The translations under genes were made by a program, and so were the position numbers. Shown here piece after piece: positions 43,991 through 52,357 of a stretch of 64,000 nucleotides of DNA; the stretch's first letter is position 1; every line of letters starts with the position of its first letter. The notes under the pieces are model-generated. The model saw nothing but the letters and a program-made list of their open reading frames with translations. It ran no database searches and was not told the origin of the DNA. Origin of the DNA: Ochrobactrum sp. CM-21-5 (GTDB lineage: Bacteria > Pseudomonadota > Alphaproteobacteria > Rhizobiales > Rhizobiaceae); assembly GCF_014253075.1 (NCBI RefSeq), contig NZ_JACLZJ010000001.1, positions 744,001 to 808,000 on the forward strand, read 5' to 3'.

Positions 43991-45436
43991 CTAGAATGGA
44001 TAATGCTGCGGACCCTCGATGGTGATCCAGCGCAGGACGGTGAATTCGTTGATCACTGCCTTGCCGCCGAAGCGGCCATAGCCGGAGGATTTCACGCCGC
44101 CGAAAGGCGCTTGCGCTTCATCGGCGACGGTCGGCCCGTTGATGTGGCATATGCCCGTTTCAAGCTTTTTCGATAACGCCATCGCGCGTTTTACGTCCTG
44201 GCTGAAGATCGCCGACGAAAGCCCGTATTCGGTATCATTGGCTACCCGGATCGCTTCTTCGGCGTCTTTCACGCGGATGATCGGCTTCACCGGACCGAAG
44301 GATTCCTGCGTGTAGATATTCATGTCCGGCGTGACGTGATCGATGATCGTGGCTTCGACGATCGAGCCGTCGCGCTTGCCGCCAGCAAGCACTGTGCCGC
44401 CTTTCGCCACCGCATCGGCGATGAGATCGTCCATACGTTCCGCCGATTTGAGATCGACCAGAGACCCCAGCACTACATGGCCGCGCGGGTCGCCCGCGGG
44501 CAGTGTCTGCGCCTTGGCGGCAAGCTTCTGCGCAAAGGCGTCGGCCACCTGTTCATGCACGATGAAACGTTCGGTGGACATGCAGATCTGACCCTGATTC
44601 ATGAACGCGCCGAACGCTGCGGCATCGACGGCCTGATCGAGATCGGCATCTTCCAGCACGATGAACGGTGCCTTGCCGCCCAGTTCCAGCAGCACTGGCT
44701 TGAGATATTCCGCCGCCTGTCTGGCGATAATCCTGCCGACATGGGTGGAGCCGGTGAAATTGATGCGGCGGATGGCTGGATGCGCGATGAGGGCGGCGAC
44801 GATTTCGGGCGCGTCTTCGGGCGCATTGGAAATGACATTGACGACACCGGCCGGAAAACCGGCGTCGTTGAGGGTTTTGACGATGAGGTGATGCACGCCG
44901 GGGCAGGCTTCCGACGAGCGCAATATGACGCTGTTACCGCAAGCAAGCGCCGCCGCGATAGCGCGCACGCCCAGAATGACCGGCGCATTCCACGGGGCCA
45001 TGCCAAGTACCACGCCAACCGGCTGGCGGACGGCCATCGAAACGATGCCGGGCTTGTCGGAGGGGATGATTTCACCGGTGATCTGGGTGGTCAGTGCGGC
45101 TGCCTCGCGCAGGATATTTGCGCCCAGATGCACATTGAACCCCGCCCAGGGAGCGGTCGCCCCGGTTTCTTCCAACATCAGTCTGGTGAAGTCGACGGCG
45201 CGGCTGTCCATCAGGTCCGCGGCCTTGTTCAAAAGCGTGCGGCGCTCGTTCGGGCCGGTTTCCGCCCAGCTTTCAAAAGCCCTGGCGGCGGATGTCGCGA
45301 CCGCATCGACATCGGCGAGGCTGGCCGCAGGCGCAATGGTGGCGACCTGCCCCGTCACAGGGTCCCTGCGCTCGAAGGTCTTGGCCGAAGCTGCGGCTGT
45401 CTCTTTGCCGTCGATGATGAAGCCGATTGCCGTCAT
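43991..45436 (-). CDS. NAD(P)-dependent aldehyde dehydrogenase (vanillin/salicylaldehyde type)
   Basis: The 481-residue protein has the ALDH fold: APWNAPVILGVRAIAAALACGNSV split as PWNAP and coenzyme region, INFTGSTHVGRI, catalytic Glu in LLELGGKAPFIV (near residue 254) and nucleophile Cys in NQGQICMSTERFI (near 287). GPTVADEAQAPFGGVKSSGYGRFGG resembles vanillin and salicylaldehyde dehydrogenases. It oxidises an aromatic or other aldehyde to its acid. It stands alone, starts behind GGGAG, and has no neighbouring aromatic pathway, so the substrate is uncertain. Confidence 0.9.
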   Translation of the reverse strand: MTAIGFIIDGKETAAASAKTFERRDPVTGQVATIAPAASLADVDAVATSAARAFESWAETGPNERRTLLNKAADLMDSRAVDFTRLMLEETGATAPWAGFNVHLGANILREAAALTTQITGEIIPSDKPGIVSMAVRQPVGVVLGMAPWNAPVILGVRAIAAALACGNSVILRSSEACPGVHHLIVKTLNDAGFPAGVVNVISNAPEDAPEIVAALIAHPAIRRINFTGSTHVGRIIARQAAEYLKPVLLELGGKAPFIVLEDADLDQAVDAAAFGAFMNQGQICMSTERFIVHEQVADAFAQKLAAKAQTLPAGDPRGHVVLGSLVDLKSAERMDDLIADAVAKGGTVLAGGKRDGSIVEATIIDHVTPDMNIYTQESFGPVKPIIRVKDAEEAIRVANDTEYGLSSAIFSQDVKRAMALSKKLETGICHINGPTVADEAQAPFGGVKSSGYGRFGGKAVINEFTVLRWITIEGPQHYPF

Positions 45437-45644
45437 GGTCTACTCCCTGTTTTCTCCTCAAACCGCATGAGCGATTATGCCGATCATGATATAAAAGCGA
45501 AATGCTTGCATGCCTCTTATTTGTGAACAGACTGTGCATCGGGATTTCGAATTCGCGGTTCCCGAATTTGAAAGCAAAGAGCGGAGTGCAGGCCTTGCGC
45601 TGACCGGATAAATTTCCTTCATAATGAGTTGAAGGATGACGGAC

Positions 45645-46730
45645 ATGAACCTTATGACCTTGAAAACGCATGACCCCGATCAAAGCCGCTGGCAGAAGGT
45701 GCTCGACCGCGACAAGGCGTCGGACGGTGAATTTGTCTATGCGGTGCGCACAACCGGCGTCTATTGCCGCCCATCCTGCCCGTCGCGGCGTGGAAAACGC
45801 GAGAACGTTCAGTTTTTCGAGCGTTGCGAGGATGCCGAGCATGCCGGCTTCCGGCCATGCATGCGCTGCAAGCCGAACCTTTCGCAGACATTGGCCGTGC
45901 AGAACAGCACGCGCCATGCCGACATGGTTGCTGCCGCCTGCCGCTTTATCGAGACGGCGGAAGACGTGCCCTCGCTTGAGGAAGTGGCTGCCTTCGTGAA
46001 GACAAGTCCCGCTCATTTCCACCGTATTTTCAAAGCGTTCACCGGCCTGACGCCCAAAGCCTATGCCGATGCGCACCGGGCGGAGAAGATGCGGGCCGCA
46101 CTCGTCGAGCCGGAAATCCGCGTGACCGACGCAATTTATGATGCAGGCTATAATTCCTCCAGCCGTTTCTATGAAGCATCGAACGCAATTTTGGGAATGA
46201 CTCCAAAGAGTTACAAGGCGGGAGGGAAAGATGCGGATATTCGCTTCGCCATCGGCCAGTCCGCGCTTGGCGCGGTGCTGGCGGCGGCGAGCGACAAGGG
46301 CGTCTGCGCCATTCTGATGGGCGACGACCCGGAAGAGCTGATCCGCGATCTGGAGAAGCGCTTTCCGAAAGCCAATCTTATCGGCGCCGACCGCGACTTC
46401 GAGGATCTGGTCGCGCAGGTGGTCGGTTTCGTGGAAGCGCCGGGTATCGGCCTCGACCTGCCGCTCGATCTGCAAGGAACTGCTTTCCAGCAGCGCGTCT
46501 GGCAGGCTTTGCGCGAAATTCCGGTCGGAAAAACAGTGAGTTACACTGAAATTGCCGAACGTATCGGCGCGCCGAAAGCCGTTCGCGCGGTGGCGCAGGC
46601 CTGTGCCGCAAACAAGATTGCGGTGGCTGTTCCTTGCCATCGCGTGGTGCGTAACGATGGCGGCATCTCCGGCTATCGCTGGGGCATCGAACGCAAGCGC
46701 GATCTCCTCAAGCGGGAGAGCCAGGCATGA
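45645..46730 (+). CDS. ada: Bifunctional Ada: DNA methyl-phosphotriester/O6-methylguanine repair and regulator
   Basis: The ATG at 45645 lies 8 bases after AAGGA; the ATG at 45636 is inside that site. The 361-residue protein has the Ada zinc domain with four Cys (VYCRPSCPSRRGKREN and FRPCMRCKP), an AraC helix-turn-helix (VKTSPAHFHRIFKAFTGL, YDAGYNSSSRFYE) and a C-terminal methyltransferase domain with AVPCHRVVRNDGGISGYRWG. On methylation of the first Cys it activates repair genes; the second domain removes methyl from O6-methylguanine. It overlaps the next gene (ATGA), suggesting a co-regulated repair function. Confidence 0.95.
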   Translation: MNLMTLKTHDPDQSRWQKVLDRDKASDGEFVYAVRTTGVYCRPSCPSRRGKRENVQFFERCEDAEHAGFRPCMRCKPNLSQTLAVQNSTRHADMVAAACRFIETAEDVPSLEEVAAFVKTSPAHFHRIFKAFTGLTPKAYADAHRAEKMRAALVEPEIRVTDAIYDAGYNSSSRFYEASNAILGMTPKSYKAGGKDADIRFAIGQSALGAVLAAASDKGVCAILMGDDPEELIRDLEKRFPKANLIGADRDFEDLVAQVVGFVEAPGIGLDLPLDLQGTAFQQRVWQALREIPVGKTVSYTEIAERIGAPKAVRAVAQACAANKIAVAVPCHRVVRNDGGISGYRWGIERKRDLLKRESQA

Positions 46731-47449
46731 CGGAAATGGAGGACAGGCTGGCGGCAAGGATTGCTGCCAGCAACTGGGAAAATATCGGTGCCGAACTGGA
46801 CGGGTTCGGCGCCGCTATTCTGAAAGACATCTTTTCGCCACAGGAATGCCGCAAAATTGCCAATCTATACCCGGTTTCCGCCACATTCCGGACCACGATT
46901 TCGATGGCGAGACATGGGTTCGGCAGGGGTGAATACAAGTATTTCGCCAATCCGATGCCGGAAATTGTGAAAAGATTGCGGCAGGACCTCTATCCGCATC
47001 TGGCTGTAGTCGCCAATCGTTGGAGTGAGCGGATGGGTGGTGAAAAACATTATCCCCTGACCCATGACGCCTTTCTGAAACTCTGCCATGAGGCGGGACA
47101 GGAGCGCCCAACGCCGCTCCTTCTGCGATATGTGGAGGGCGATTATAATTGTCTGCATCAGGATCTTTACGGCGATTTGGCCTTTCCCTTGCAAGTGGCG
47201 ATCCTGCTGTCGGAACCGGGTAAGGATTTCACGGGCGGCGAGTTCGTTTTGACGGAGCAGCGTCCGCGCATGCAGAGCCGGGCGGAGGTGGTGCCGCTGG
47301 GGCAGGGTGACGCGGTGGTCTTCGCCGTCAACGACCGCCCGATGCGTGGCACACGCGGAGATTATCGCGTCAAGATGCGTCACGGCGTCAGCCGCATCCA
47401 CTCCGGCATGCGGCATACGCTGGGCATAATCTTTCATGATTCCAGATAG
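46727..47449 (+). CDS. 2-oxoglutarate/Fe(II)-dependent oxygenase family protein, coupled to ada
   Basis: The 240-residue protein starts at an ATG overlapping the ada stop, 8 bases after GGAG. It carries the 2OG-Fe(II) core: CLHQDLYGD with the HxD pair (near residues 143-145), GGEFVLTEQRPRMQSRAEV, distal His in RIHSGMRHTLGIIFHD and an Arg for 2-oxoglutarate. It resembles the PF09859-like group of 2OG oxygenases. This group resembles but is not AlkB. Its pairing with Ada suggests alkylated nucleic acid or protein as substrate; this is inference from position. Confidence 0.85.
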   Translation: MTEMEDRLAARIAASNWENIGAELDGFGAAILKDIFSPQECRKIANLYPVSATFRTTISMARHGFGRGEYKYFANPMPEIVKRLRQDLYPHLAVVANRWSERMGGEKHYPLTHDAFLKLCHEAGQERPTPLLLRYVEGDYNCLHQDLYGDLAFPLQVAILLSEPGKDFTGGEFVLTEQRPRMQSRAEVVPLGQGDAVVFAVNDRPMRGTRGDYRVKMRHGVSRIHSGMRHTLGIIFHDSR

Positions 47450-47509
47450 GCCCTTGAAACCTGCCAACCGATAGCCTTTGATCGCTCAAAAGCATCGAAG
47501 GAGTCTGAT

Positions 47510-47860
47510 ATGAGCGTGACCATCTACGGTATCAAGAACTGCGACACCATGAAGAAGGCACGCACCTGGCTGGACGACCAAGGCATCGATCATGCTTTTC
47601 ATGATTACAAGAAGGAAGGGCTCGACGGCGAAACACTGGACGGTTTCCTGAAGCATATTCCGTGGGAGCAGCTTTTAAACCGTGCTGGCACGACCTTCCG
47701 CAAACTGCCGGAAGAGGTGCGCCAGACGGTCGATGCCGCCAAGGCGCGCGAGCTGATGCTGGCGCAGCCTTCCATGGTCAAACGCCCTGTACTCGAAAAG
47801 GACGGCAAGCTGACCGTTGGTTTCAAGCCCGACCAGTATGAGGCGTTCTTCAAGTCTTGA
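47510..47860 (+). CDS. Spx/ArsC (YffB) family thioredoxin-fold protein
   Basis: The 116-residue protein follows AAGGAG and has the ArsC/Spx fold: ITIYGIKNCDTMKKARTWLDDQGI-like N-terminus (with Cys12), MLAQPSMVKRPVLEKDGK and FKPDQYEAFF. It is closest to the YffB group, which has glutathione-dependent reductase activity and is not clearly an arsenate reductase. No arsenic genes lie nearby. Confidence 0.88.
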   Translation: MSVTIYGIKNCDTMKKARTWLDDQGIDHAFHDYKKEGLDGETLDGFLKHIPWEQLLNRAGTTFRKLPEEVRQTVDAAKARELMLAQPSMVKRPVLEKDGKLTVGFKPDQYEAFFKS

Positions 47861-47884
47861 GCGCGCCCGTATTCGCCACAGACA

Positions 47885-47985
47885 GGGCATTTCCAGCAAA
47901 ACGGCGCACCGGCTTTGCGCGGAATAATGCGACAAGGCAAAGACTTGGAGCGTCTGGACGATTCCGTTTAAACGAGAACTATAGA
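47885..47985 (+). repeat. Dispersed repeat, family B copy 3
   Basis: It starts GGCATTTCCAGCAAAACGGC and continues GGCTTTGCGCGGAATAATGCG, then TTCCGTTTAAACGAGAAC. It is a diverged copy of the core seen at 27377 and 38442, lying between the Spx/ArsC-like gene and the FUSC gene. Nothing else is visible in the 154-base gap. Confidence 0.6.
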
Positions 47986-48014
47986 TAAGCCCATTGGAAA
48001 AACAGGGGAACTCT

Positions 48015-49034
48015 ATGCATCGGCGTGTGGACAAGATCGTTCAGCAATGGTCGGCCAGCTGGCGGGATGCACTGATTGCCTCCATTGCGGGCGGGATTGC
48101 GTGGCTGGTTTGCCAATGGCTTCTTGGGCAGCCCAAGCCGATTTTCGCCATGGTGACAGCGGTGATCTGTCTCGCGCCCAACCTGCCGAACCACGGCAAG
48201 CAGGCCATCGGGGTGATGGTGGGTGTTACGATCGGCGTGGCGATCGGCGAACTGTCGCTGTTTCTGCCCGAAACCATTCCCGTGCTTCATATGAGCATGG
48301 TGACTTTTCTGGCCATGCTGCTCGCCACCACGTTCGGCATGTCTCCGGCAATCGCCATCCAGTCGGGCGTTTCGGCCATTCTGGTTCTGGCCATGGGGCC
48401 GCAGGTTGCGGGCGTTACGCGCTTGATCGACGTTCTTGCAGGAGCTGCCGTCGGACTTTTGTTCAGTCAGATATTGGTGACACCCGATCCGGTGCGCCTG
48501 ATCGACCGTGCGGTGCGCGGCCTTCTGGACCGCATCGTCTCGGGTCTCGAACTGTCGGCCATAGCGCTTGAAAAGGAAGACCCGGTGCCTGCGCAAAGCG
48601 CCATCAACCGGTTTGCGCAGGCACACCGCGCGGTAATCACGCTTGGCGATGGCATAGCGCTGGCCCGCAGTAATGCCCGCTGGTCGCTGCGCGGACGCTT
48701 GGTGGCGCGCGAGGTTGCGGAAATGGCGGGCCGTTACGACCGGCGCGGCATTCGACTTTATGCTTCCGCGCTTTTGTTCGGCGAGGCGCTGGGCAATGCA
48801 CTGCGCAAGAAGGAAGCGCCGCCGCCGCCGTGGATTGCGGAAGCGCTGCGGGCGATCATCGCCAATTGCTCGCTGGAAGAAGGAGAGGAACTGCGCAGAA
48901 CGCCGCCGATTCCAAAAGAAATCCCGTTCGGCTGGCGCGATTGCGCCCATCGACTGCGTGCGGTGGACGATACGCTCCAGCACTTTCTGCATTCGGACAA
49001 GCCCGATAGCATGCCCATCCCGAAGCGTGATTGA
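48015..49034 (+). CDS. FUSC/aromatic acid exporter family membrane protein
   Basis: The start at 48015 follows AGGGGA. The 339-residue protein has five or six N-terminal helices (WRDALIASIAGGIAWLVCQWLL, IFAMVTAVICLAPN, AIGVMVGVTIGVAIGEL, GVTRLIDVLAGAAVGLLFSQI) and a cytoplasmic helical C-terminal half. It fits the FUSC/ArAE family of small aromatic or weak-acid exporters, one half of the larger YccS/AaeB architecture. Substrate unknown. Confidence 0.82.
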   Translation: MHRRVDKIVQQWSASWRDALIASIAGGIAWLVCQWLLGQPKPIFAMVTAVICLAPNLPNHGKQAIGVMVGVTIGVAIGELSLFLPETIPVLHMSMVTFLAMLLATTFGMSPAIAIQSGVSAILVLAMGPQVAGVTRLIDVLAGAAVGLLFSQILVTPDPVRLIDRAVRGLLDRIVSGLELSAIALEKEDPVPAQSAINRFAQAHRAVITLGDGIALARSNARWSLRGRLVAREVAEMAGRYDRRGIRLYASALLFGEALGNALRKKEAPPPPWIAEALRAIIANCSLEEGEELRRTPPIPKEIPFGWRDCAHRLRAVDDTLQHFLHSDKPDSMPIPKRD

Positions 49035-49041
49035 GTTTAGA

Positions 49042-49791
49042 CTAAAACAATGGCCTCAAACTCATCTGGGCTCCAAGCAGCAGCAGACAGATCAGAAACC
49101 CGTGCCGAAAGGCATTCGGGCTGATCCTGTTGCGGATGATCTGGCCCACCCCCATGCCGCAGAGCGCCGGAATGATCGCCAGTATCGACAAGGTGACGTT
49201 ACCGCTCTCAAAAGCGCCATGCGCCCCTAGTCCCGCTGCAAGCGCCACAGTCGAAATAGTGAAAGACAGGCCGAGAGCCTGCACCAGATCGTTTCTGGGA
49301 AGCCCCAGCGCCTGAAGATAGGGCACGGCGGGGATGACGAAAACGCCGGTTCCGCCCGCCACCACCCCGGTTATCGCACCGATGAGCGGCGACAGCCACC
49401 GCTCGGCGCGTTCGGGGACGCAGACCTGTCGGGCCAGAAGCGTATAGGCGGAATAGACCACGAGCGCGAAGCCGAGGGCTACTGTCGTCAGATCGGCGCG
49501 ACCACTGGTAAGCCAGGCAGAGCCAAACATGGTGCCAGCGATGATTGCCAGCATCATCGGCCAGAGCCTGCGGATCAGCCGGCCGAAACCGGGACCAGCG
49601 GAGAGCTGCCAGACATTCGTCACGAAGGACGGTACGATCAGCAGGCTGGCAGCGGCAAGCGGCGAGATGAGAGCTCCGAGCACGCCCATCGCCATTGTCG
49701 GCAGCCCCATGCCGGTAACGCCCTTGACGATACCGGCGGCAAAGAAGGTTGCCGCCATGGTGAGGAGAATGGGCAAGGAAAGATCGATCAT
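49042..49791 (-). CDS. Sulfite exporter TauE/SafE family membrane protein
   Basis: The start at 49791 (MIDLSLPILLTMAATFFAAG) gives 249 residues with about eight helices and the family's repeated GxGxPT and GGGTGVF-type motifs (VKGVTGMGLPTMAMGVLGAL, GVVAGGTGVFVIPAVPYL). Members transport sulfite, sulfoacetate or related anions. It is divergent from a LysR regulator (161-base gap), the usual layout of a regulator and its target. Confidence 0.88.
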   Translation of the reverse strand: MIDLSLPILLTMAATFFAAGIVKGVTGMGLPTMAMGVLGALISPLAAASLLIVPSFVTNVWQLSAGPGFGRLIRRLWPMMLAIIAGTMFGSAWLTSGRADLTTVALGFALVVYSAYTLLARQVCVPERAERWLSPLIGAITGVVAGGTGVFVIPAVPYLQALGLPRNDLVQALGLSFTISTVALAAGLGAHGAFESGNVTLSILAIIPALCGMGVGQIIRNRISPNAFRHGFLICLLLLGAQMSLRPLF

Positions 49792-49952
49792 GGCTTTCAG
49801 GTTTGTCCTCTGGGGCGCGCCTCGCGGCAAATGTCATCCATACGCAATTGTCTGCGGACCTTGATACCGTATCCCTGCGCGCCGACAATGCGGTTGTTCC
49901 GCAGCCTGGCTTCGGCTGGCCCGAAGGCTGATTGTGCGCTATCTTTGGCCTC

Positions 49953-50840
49953 ATGCGTTTCGATCTGACGGACCTTCGCCTGTTTCTCGCTGTCGTCAAT
50001 GCCGGTAGCATCACCCACGGGGCTGCCGAGGTTGGGCTTTCGCTGTCCGCGGCAAGCGAGCGGCTGCGTGACATGGAGGCCATGGGGGAAGTGGTGCTGC
50101 TGGAGCGTGGGCGGCGCGGAGTAACGCCCACCGAGGCTGGCGAAGCACTGGCCCATCATGCTCGCACGATCCTGCAGCAGATGGCGCGGATGCATGGCGA
50201 ACTGGGGGAATATGCGAAGGGTTTGCGCGCCACTGTGCGTGTGCTGGCGAACACGGCGGCGATCATGGAATTTCTTCCGGCCCGCCTCGCGCCATGGATG
50301 GCGGCGCATCCACAGGTGGATATCGATCTGAAAGAGCGGCAAAGTGCCGAAATCGCCAGAAGCGTCGCTGCGGGTTTTGCCGAGATCGGCATTCTGTCGA
50401 ATGCGGTCGATACGGCGGGTCTCACCCTGCGACCTTTCGCGGTGGACCGACTCGTGGTGGTGACTGAGCGCGAGCATGCGCTGGCGGGGAAGGGGCAGGT
50501 ACGGTTTCCCGAACTTCTCGACCAGCACTTTGTCGCTCTGGCGGACGGTGCTCTTCAGGCGCATATCGATGCGCATTCGGCGCGAAATGGCGGCAGACTG
50601 AAAGTCCGCATCAAGTTGCGGACCTTGGAAGGCATCTGCCGGATGGCCGGTGCGGGCGCGGGTATCGGCATCGTGCCGGAAACGGCTGCGCGCCGTTGCA
50701 GGCGTGCGTCAGGTATCGCCATTATCGGGCTTTCGGACGACTGGGCCACGCGCCAGCTTTCACTGTGCATCCGCACTGATGGCGATTTACCGCCGCCCGC
50801 GCGGAGTCTGCTGGACCATCTGGCGGCAGGCAGCGGATAA
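49953..50840 (+). CDS. LysR-family regulator, divergent from the TauE-like exporter
   Basis: The start at 49953 (MRFDLTDLRLFLAVVNAGSI) is preferred to an upstream in-frame TTG/ATG. The 295-residue protein has a LysR helix-turn-helix (SITHGAAEVGLSLSAASERLRDMEAMG) and an effector domain. By position it probably regulates the divergent exporter. It converges on clpP. Confidence 0.9.
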   Translation: MRFDLTDLRLFLAVVNAGSITHGAAEVGLSLSAASERLRDMEAMGEVVLLERGRRGVTPTEAGEALAHHARTILQQMARMHGELGEYAKGLRATVRVLANTAAIMEFLPARLAPWMAAHPQVDIDLKERQSAEIARSVAAGFAEIGILSNAVDTAGLTLRPFAVDRLVVVTEREHALAGKGQVRFPELLDQHFVALADGALQAHIDAHSARNGGRLKVRIKLRTLEGICRMAGAGAGIGIVPETAARRCRRASGIAIIGLSDDWATRQLSLCIRTDGDLPPPARSLLDHLAAGSG

Positions 50841-50864
50841 GATACGGGGTTAATTGGCCACGTG

Positions 50865-51473
50865 TCAGCCCTCGGCCACCTCTCGCCTTTCAAGAATGCG
50901 GTCCACGAGCCCCCATTCGAGACCCTCTTCCGCGGTCATGAAATTATCGCGGTCGAGCGCGCGCTCTGCTTCTTCATAGGTGCGGCCGCAATGTTCGGCA
51001 TAAAGCCGCGTCATGCGCCATTTGGTGCGTTGGACTTCTTCCGCGTGAATGAAAATGTCCGATGCCTGCCCTTGAAACCCGCCGGAGGGCTGATGAACGA
51101 GCAGACTGGCATTGGGAAGAGCTGCCCGTTGGCCGGGCTCGCCCGCCATCAGCAGGAACGACCCCATTGAGCGCGCCGTTCCCATGCAAAGCGTGTGCAC
51201 CGGCGCGCGGATGTAGTGCATGGTGTCATAGATGGCGAAGCCGCTGGTCACCACACCGCCGGGCGAGTTGATATAGAGATTGATCGGCTGTTTTGCGTTT
51301 TCCGCTTCGAGAAACAGCAATTGTGCACATATGAGCGCGGATACGGTGTCGTTCACCTCCCCGTTGAGAAAGATGATCCTTTCGCGCAGCAGGCGCGAAT
51401 AAATGTCGAACGACCGCTCTCCTCTGCTCGATTGCTCGACGACCATAGGGACGAGTTGCATCGCTTCGCGCAT
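50865..51473 (-). CDS. clpP: ATP-dependent Clp protease proteolytic subunit, paralogue
   Basis: The 202-residue protein has the catalytic triad Ser102 ([19 protein letters not shown]), His127 ([13 protein letters not shown]) and Asp176 ([11 protein letters not shown]). GGAG precedes the ATG by seven bases. The residues before the catalytic Ser are GTAR where most ClpP have GQAA. No clpX or clpA is beside it, while the main clpP normally precedes clpX. It is therefore likely a second ClpP, of the kind several alphaproteobacteria carry. Confidence 0.9.
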   Translation of the reverse strand: MREAMQLVPMVVEQSSRGERSFDIYSRLLRERIIFLNGEVNDTVSALICAQLLFLEAENAKQPINLYINSPGGVVTSGFAIYDTMHYIRAPVHTLCMGTARSMGSFLLMAGEPGQRAALPNASLLVHQPSGGFQGQASDIFIHAEEVQRTKWRMTRLYAEHCGRTYEEAERALDRDNFMTAEEGLEWGLVDRILERREVAEG

Positions 51474-51516
51474 CGGCGAACTCCAATCTTTGAAATTGTC
51501 GGGATTGTCTGGCTGG

Positions 51517-51888
51517 TCAGGCAGCGCGCATGACTGGCCTGCGGTTCGTGTTGGCGGCGGTCACAGTAGTTCGCTTGAGCCGCGCATCGCTTAATTCGTG
51601 GCTCAATTCGTGAATGACCCGCAAGTGGGTGCCGCCAGCGGTATTCGGCGCGATGCGAAATGTGACCGTGCTTTCCAGAAAAGGCGGCTCGTTTTCGCGC
51701 ATTCGGTAACTGATTTCTTCTCCGGGCGTGAGCGATGCGGCTTCATCATCCGTCAGCGCCTCCTTCGGCAGCCATGCCTCGCGAAATTCCGGAATACTGA
51801 TTGCTCGCCAGACCTTCTGCGGCGCGGCATCCAGATCGTAGTCCTGCTGAATGCCTGTTCCGGGGCTTTTTTTCTGCTGGTCGGTCAT
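51517..51888 (-). CDS. SRPBCC (AHSA1-like) ligand-binding domain protein
   Basis: The start at 51888 overlaps the ArsR stop (ATGA) and gives 123 residues. The fold matches the START/AHSA1 superfamily: [55 protein letters not shown]. Such proteins paired with ArsR-type repressors are common and are thought to bind a small hydrophobic ligand; the role is unknown. Confidence 0.85.
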   Translation of the reverse strand: MTDQQKKSPGTGIQQDYDLDAAPQKVWRAISIPEFREAWLPKEALTDDEAASLTPGEEISYRMRENEPPFLESTVTFRIAPNTAGGTHLRVIHELSHELSDARLKRTTVTAANTNRRPVMRAA

Positions 51889-52199
51889 TGATCCATATCC
51901 TTCAGCACGTTTTTCAGGGCATCGATGCGTGCAGGCCAGAAAGCGCGATACTTGGTCAGCCACTGCGCGATGAACGCCAGGCCGTCCGGGTCGACTTCGT
52001 AATTCACGAAGCGTCCCCGCCGTTCCTCCCGTACCAGTCCGGCGCCGCGCAGAACCGAAAGATGCTGCGACATGGCGGGCTGACTGATCTCCATGCCTTC
52101 GCGCAAGGCGCTGGCGTTCAGGCTGCCGGTCGCCAGCTTTTCGAAGATGGCGCGGCGGGTCGGATCGGCAAGCGCCCGGAATATATCGTTCTCATTCAT
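51885..52199 (-). CDS. ArsR-family transcriptional regulator
   Basis: The 104-residue winged-helix protein (FRALADPTRRAIFEKLATG, ISQPAMSQHLSVLRGAGLV, GRFVNYEVDPDGL) lacks the metal-binding Cys of ArsR/SmtB, so it probably senses something other than arsenic or cadmium. It forms an operon with the SRPBCC gene. An 18-base inverted repeat begins eight bases upstream of its start, fitting autorepression. Confidence 0.92.
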   Translation of the reverse strand: MNENDIFRALADPTRRAIFEKLATGSLNASALREGMEISQPAMSQHLSVLRGAGLVREERRGRFVNYEVDPDGLAFIAQWLTKYRAFWPARIDALKNVLKDMDQ

Positions 52200-52206
52200 G
52201 TTGACA

Positions 52207-52224
52207 CATAAGCACGCACTTATG
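52207..52224. promoter_or_regulatory. ArsR-type operator upstream of the arsR-SRPBCC pair
   Basis: CATAAG (52207-52212), CACGCA spacer and CTTATG (52219-52224) form a perfect 6-6-6 inverted repeat, immediately before the ATG at 52199. It resembles AT-rich ArsR/SmtB sites in shape and would allow repression of the operon. Confidence 0.6.
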
Positions 52225-52357
52225 CGATTCGCAAGGCCTTTGTGAGAGGTAAAAAGTGCCTGCTTCTATGCTGGTCCTGCGGGCACGTCAGCCGGCCTGA
52301 TCGGATAATCAGAAAAATTCAATTGTCGTGCGGCGGGCGATGTTTATTTTCCCGCCC

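Noticed and set aside
49030-49073. TGAGTTT/AAACTCA arms between FUSC gene and TauE-like gene
   Set aside because: Long loop and weak AT stem; too uncertain to call as a terminator.
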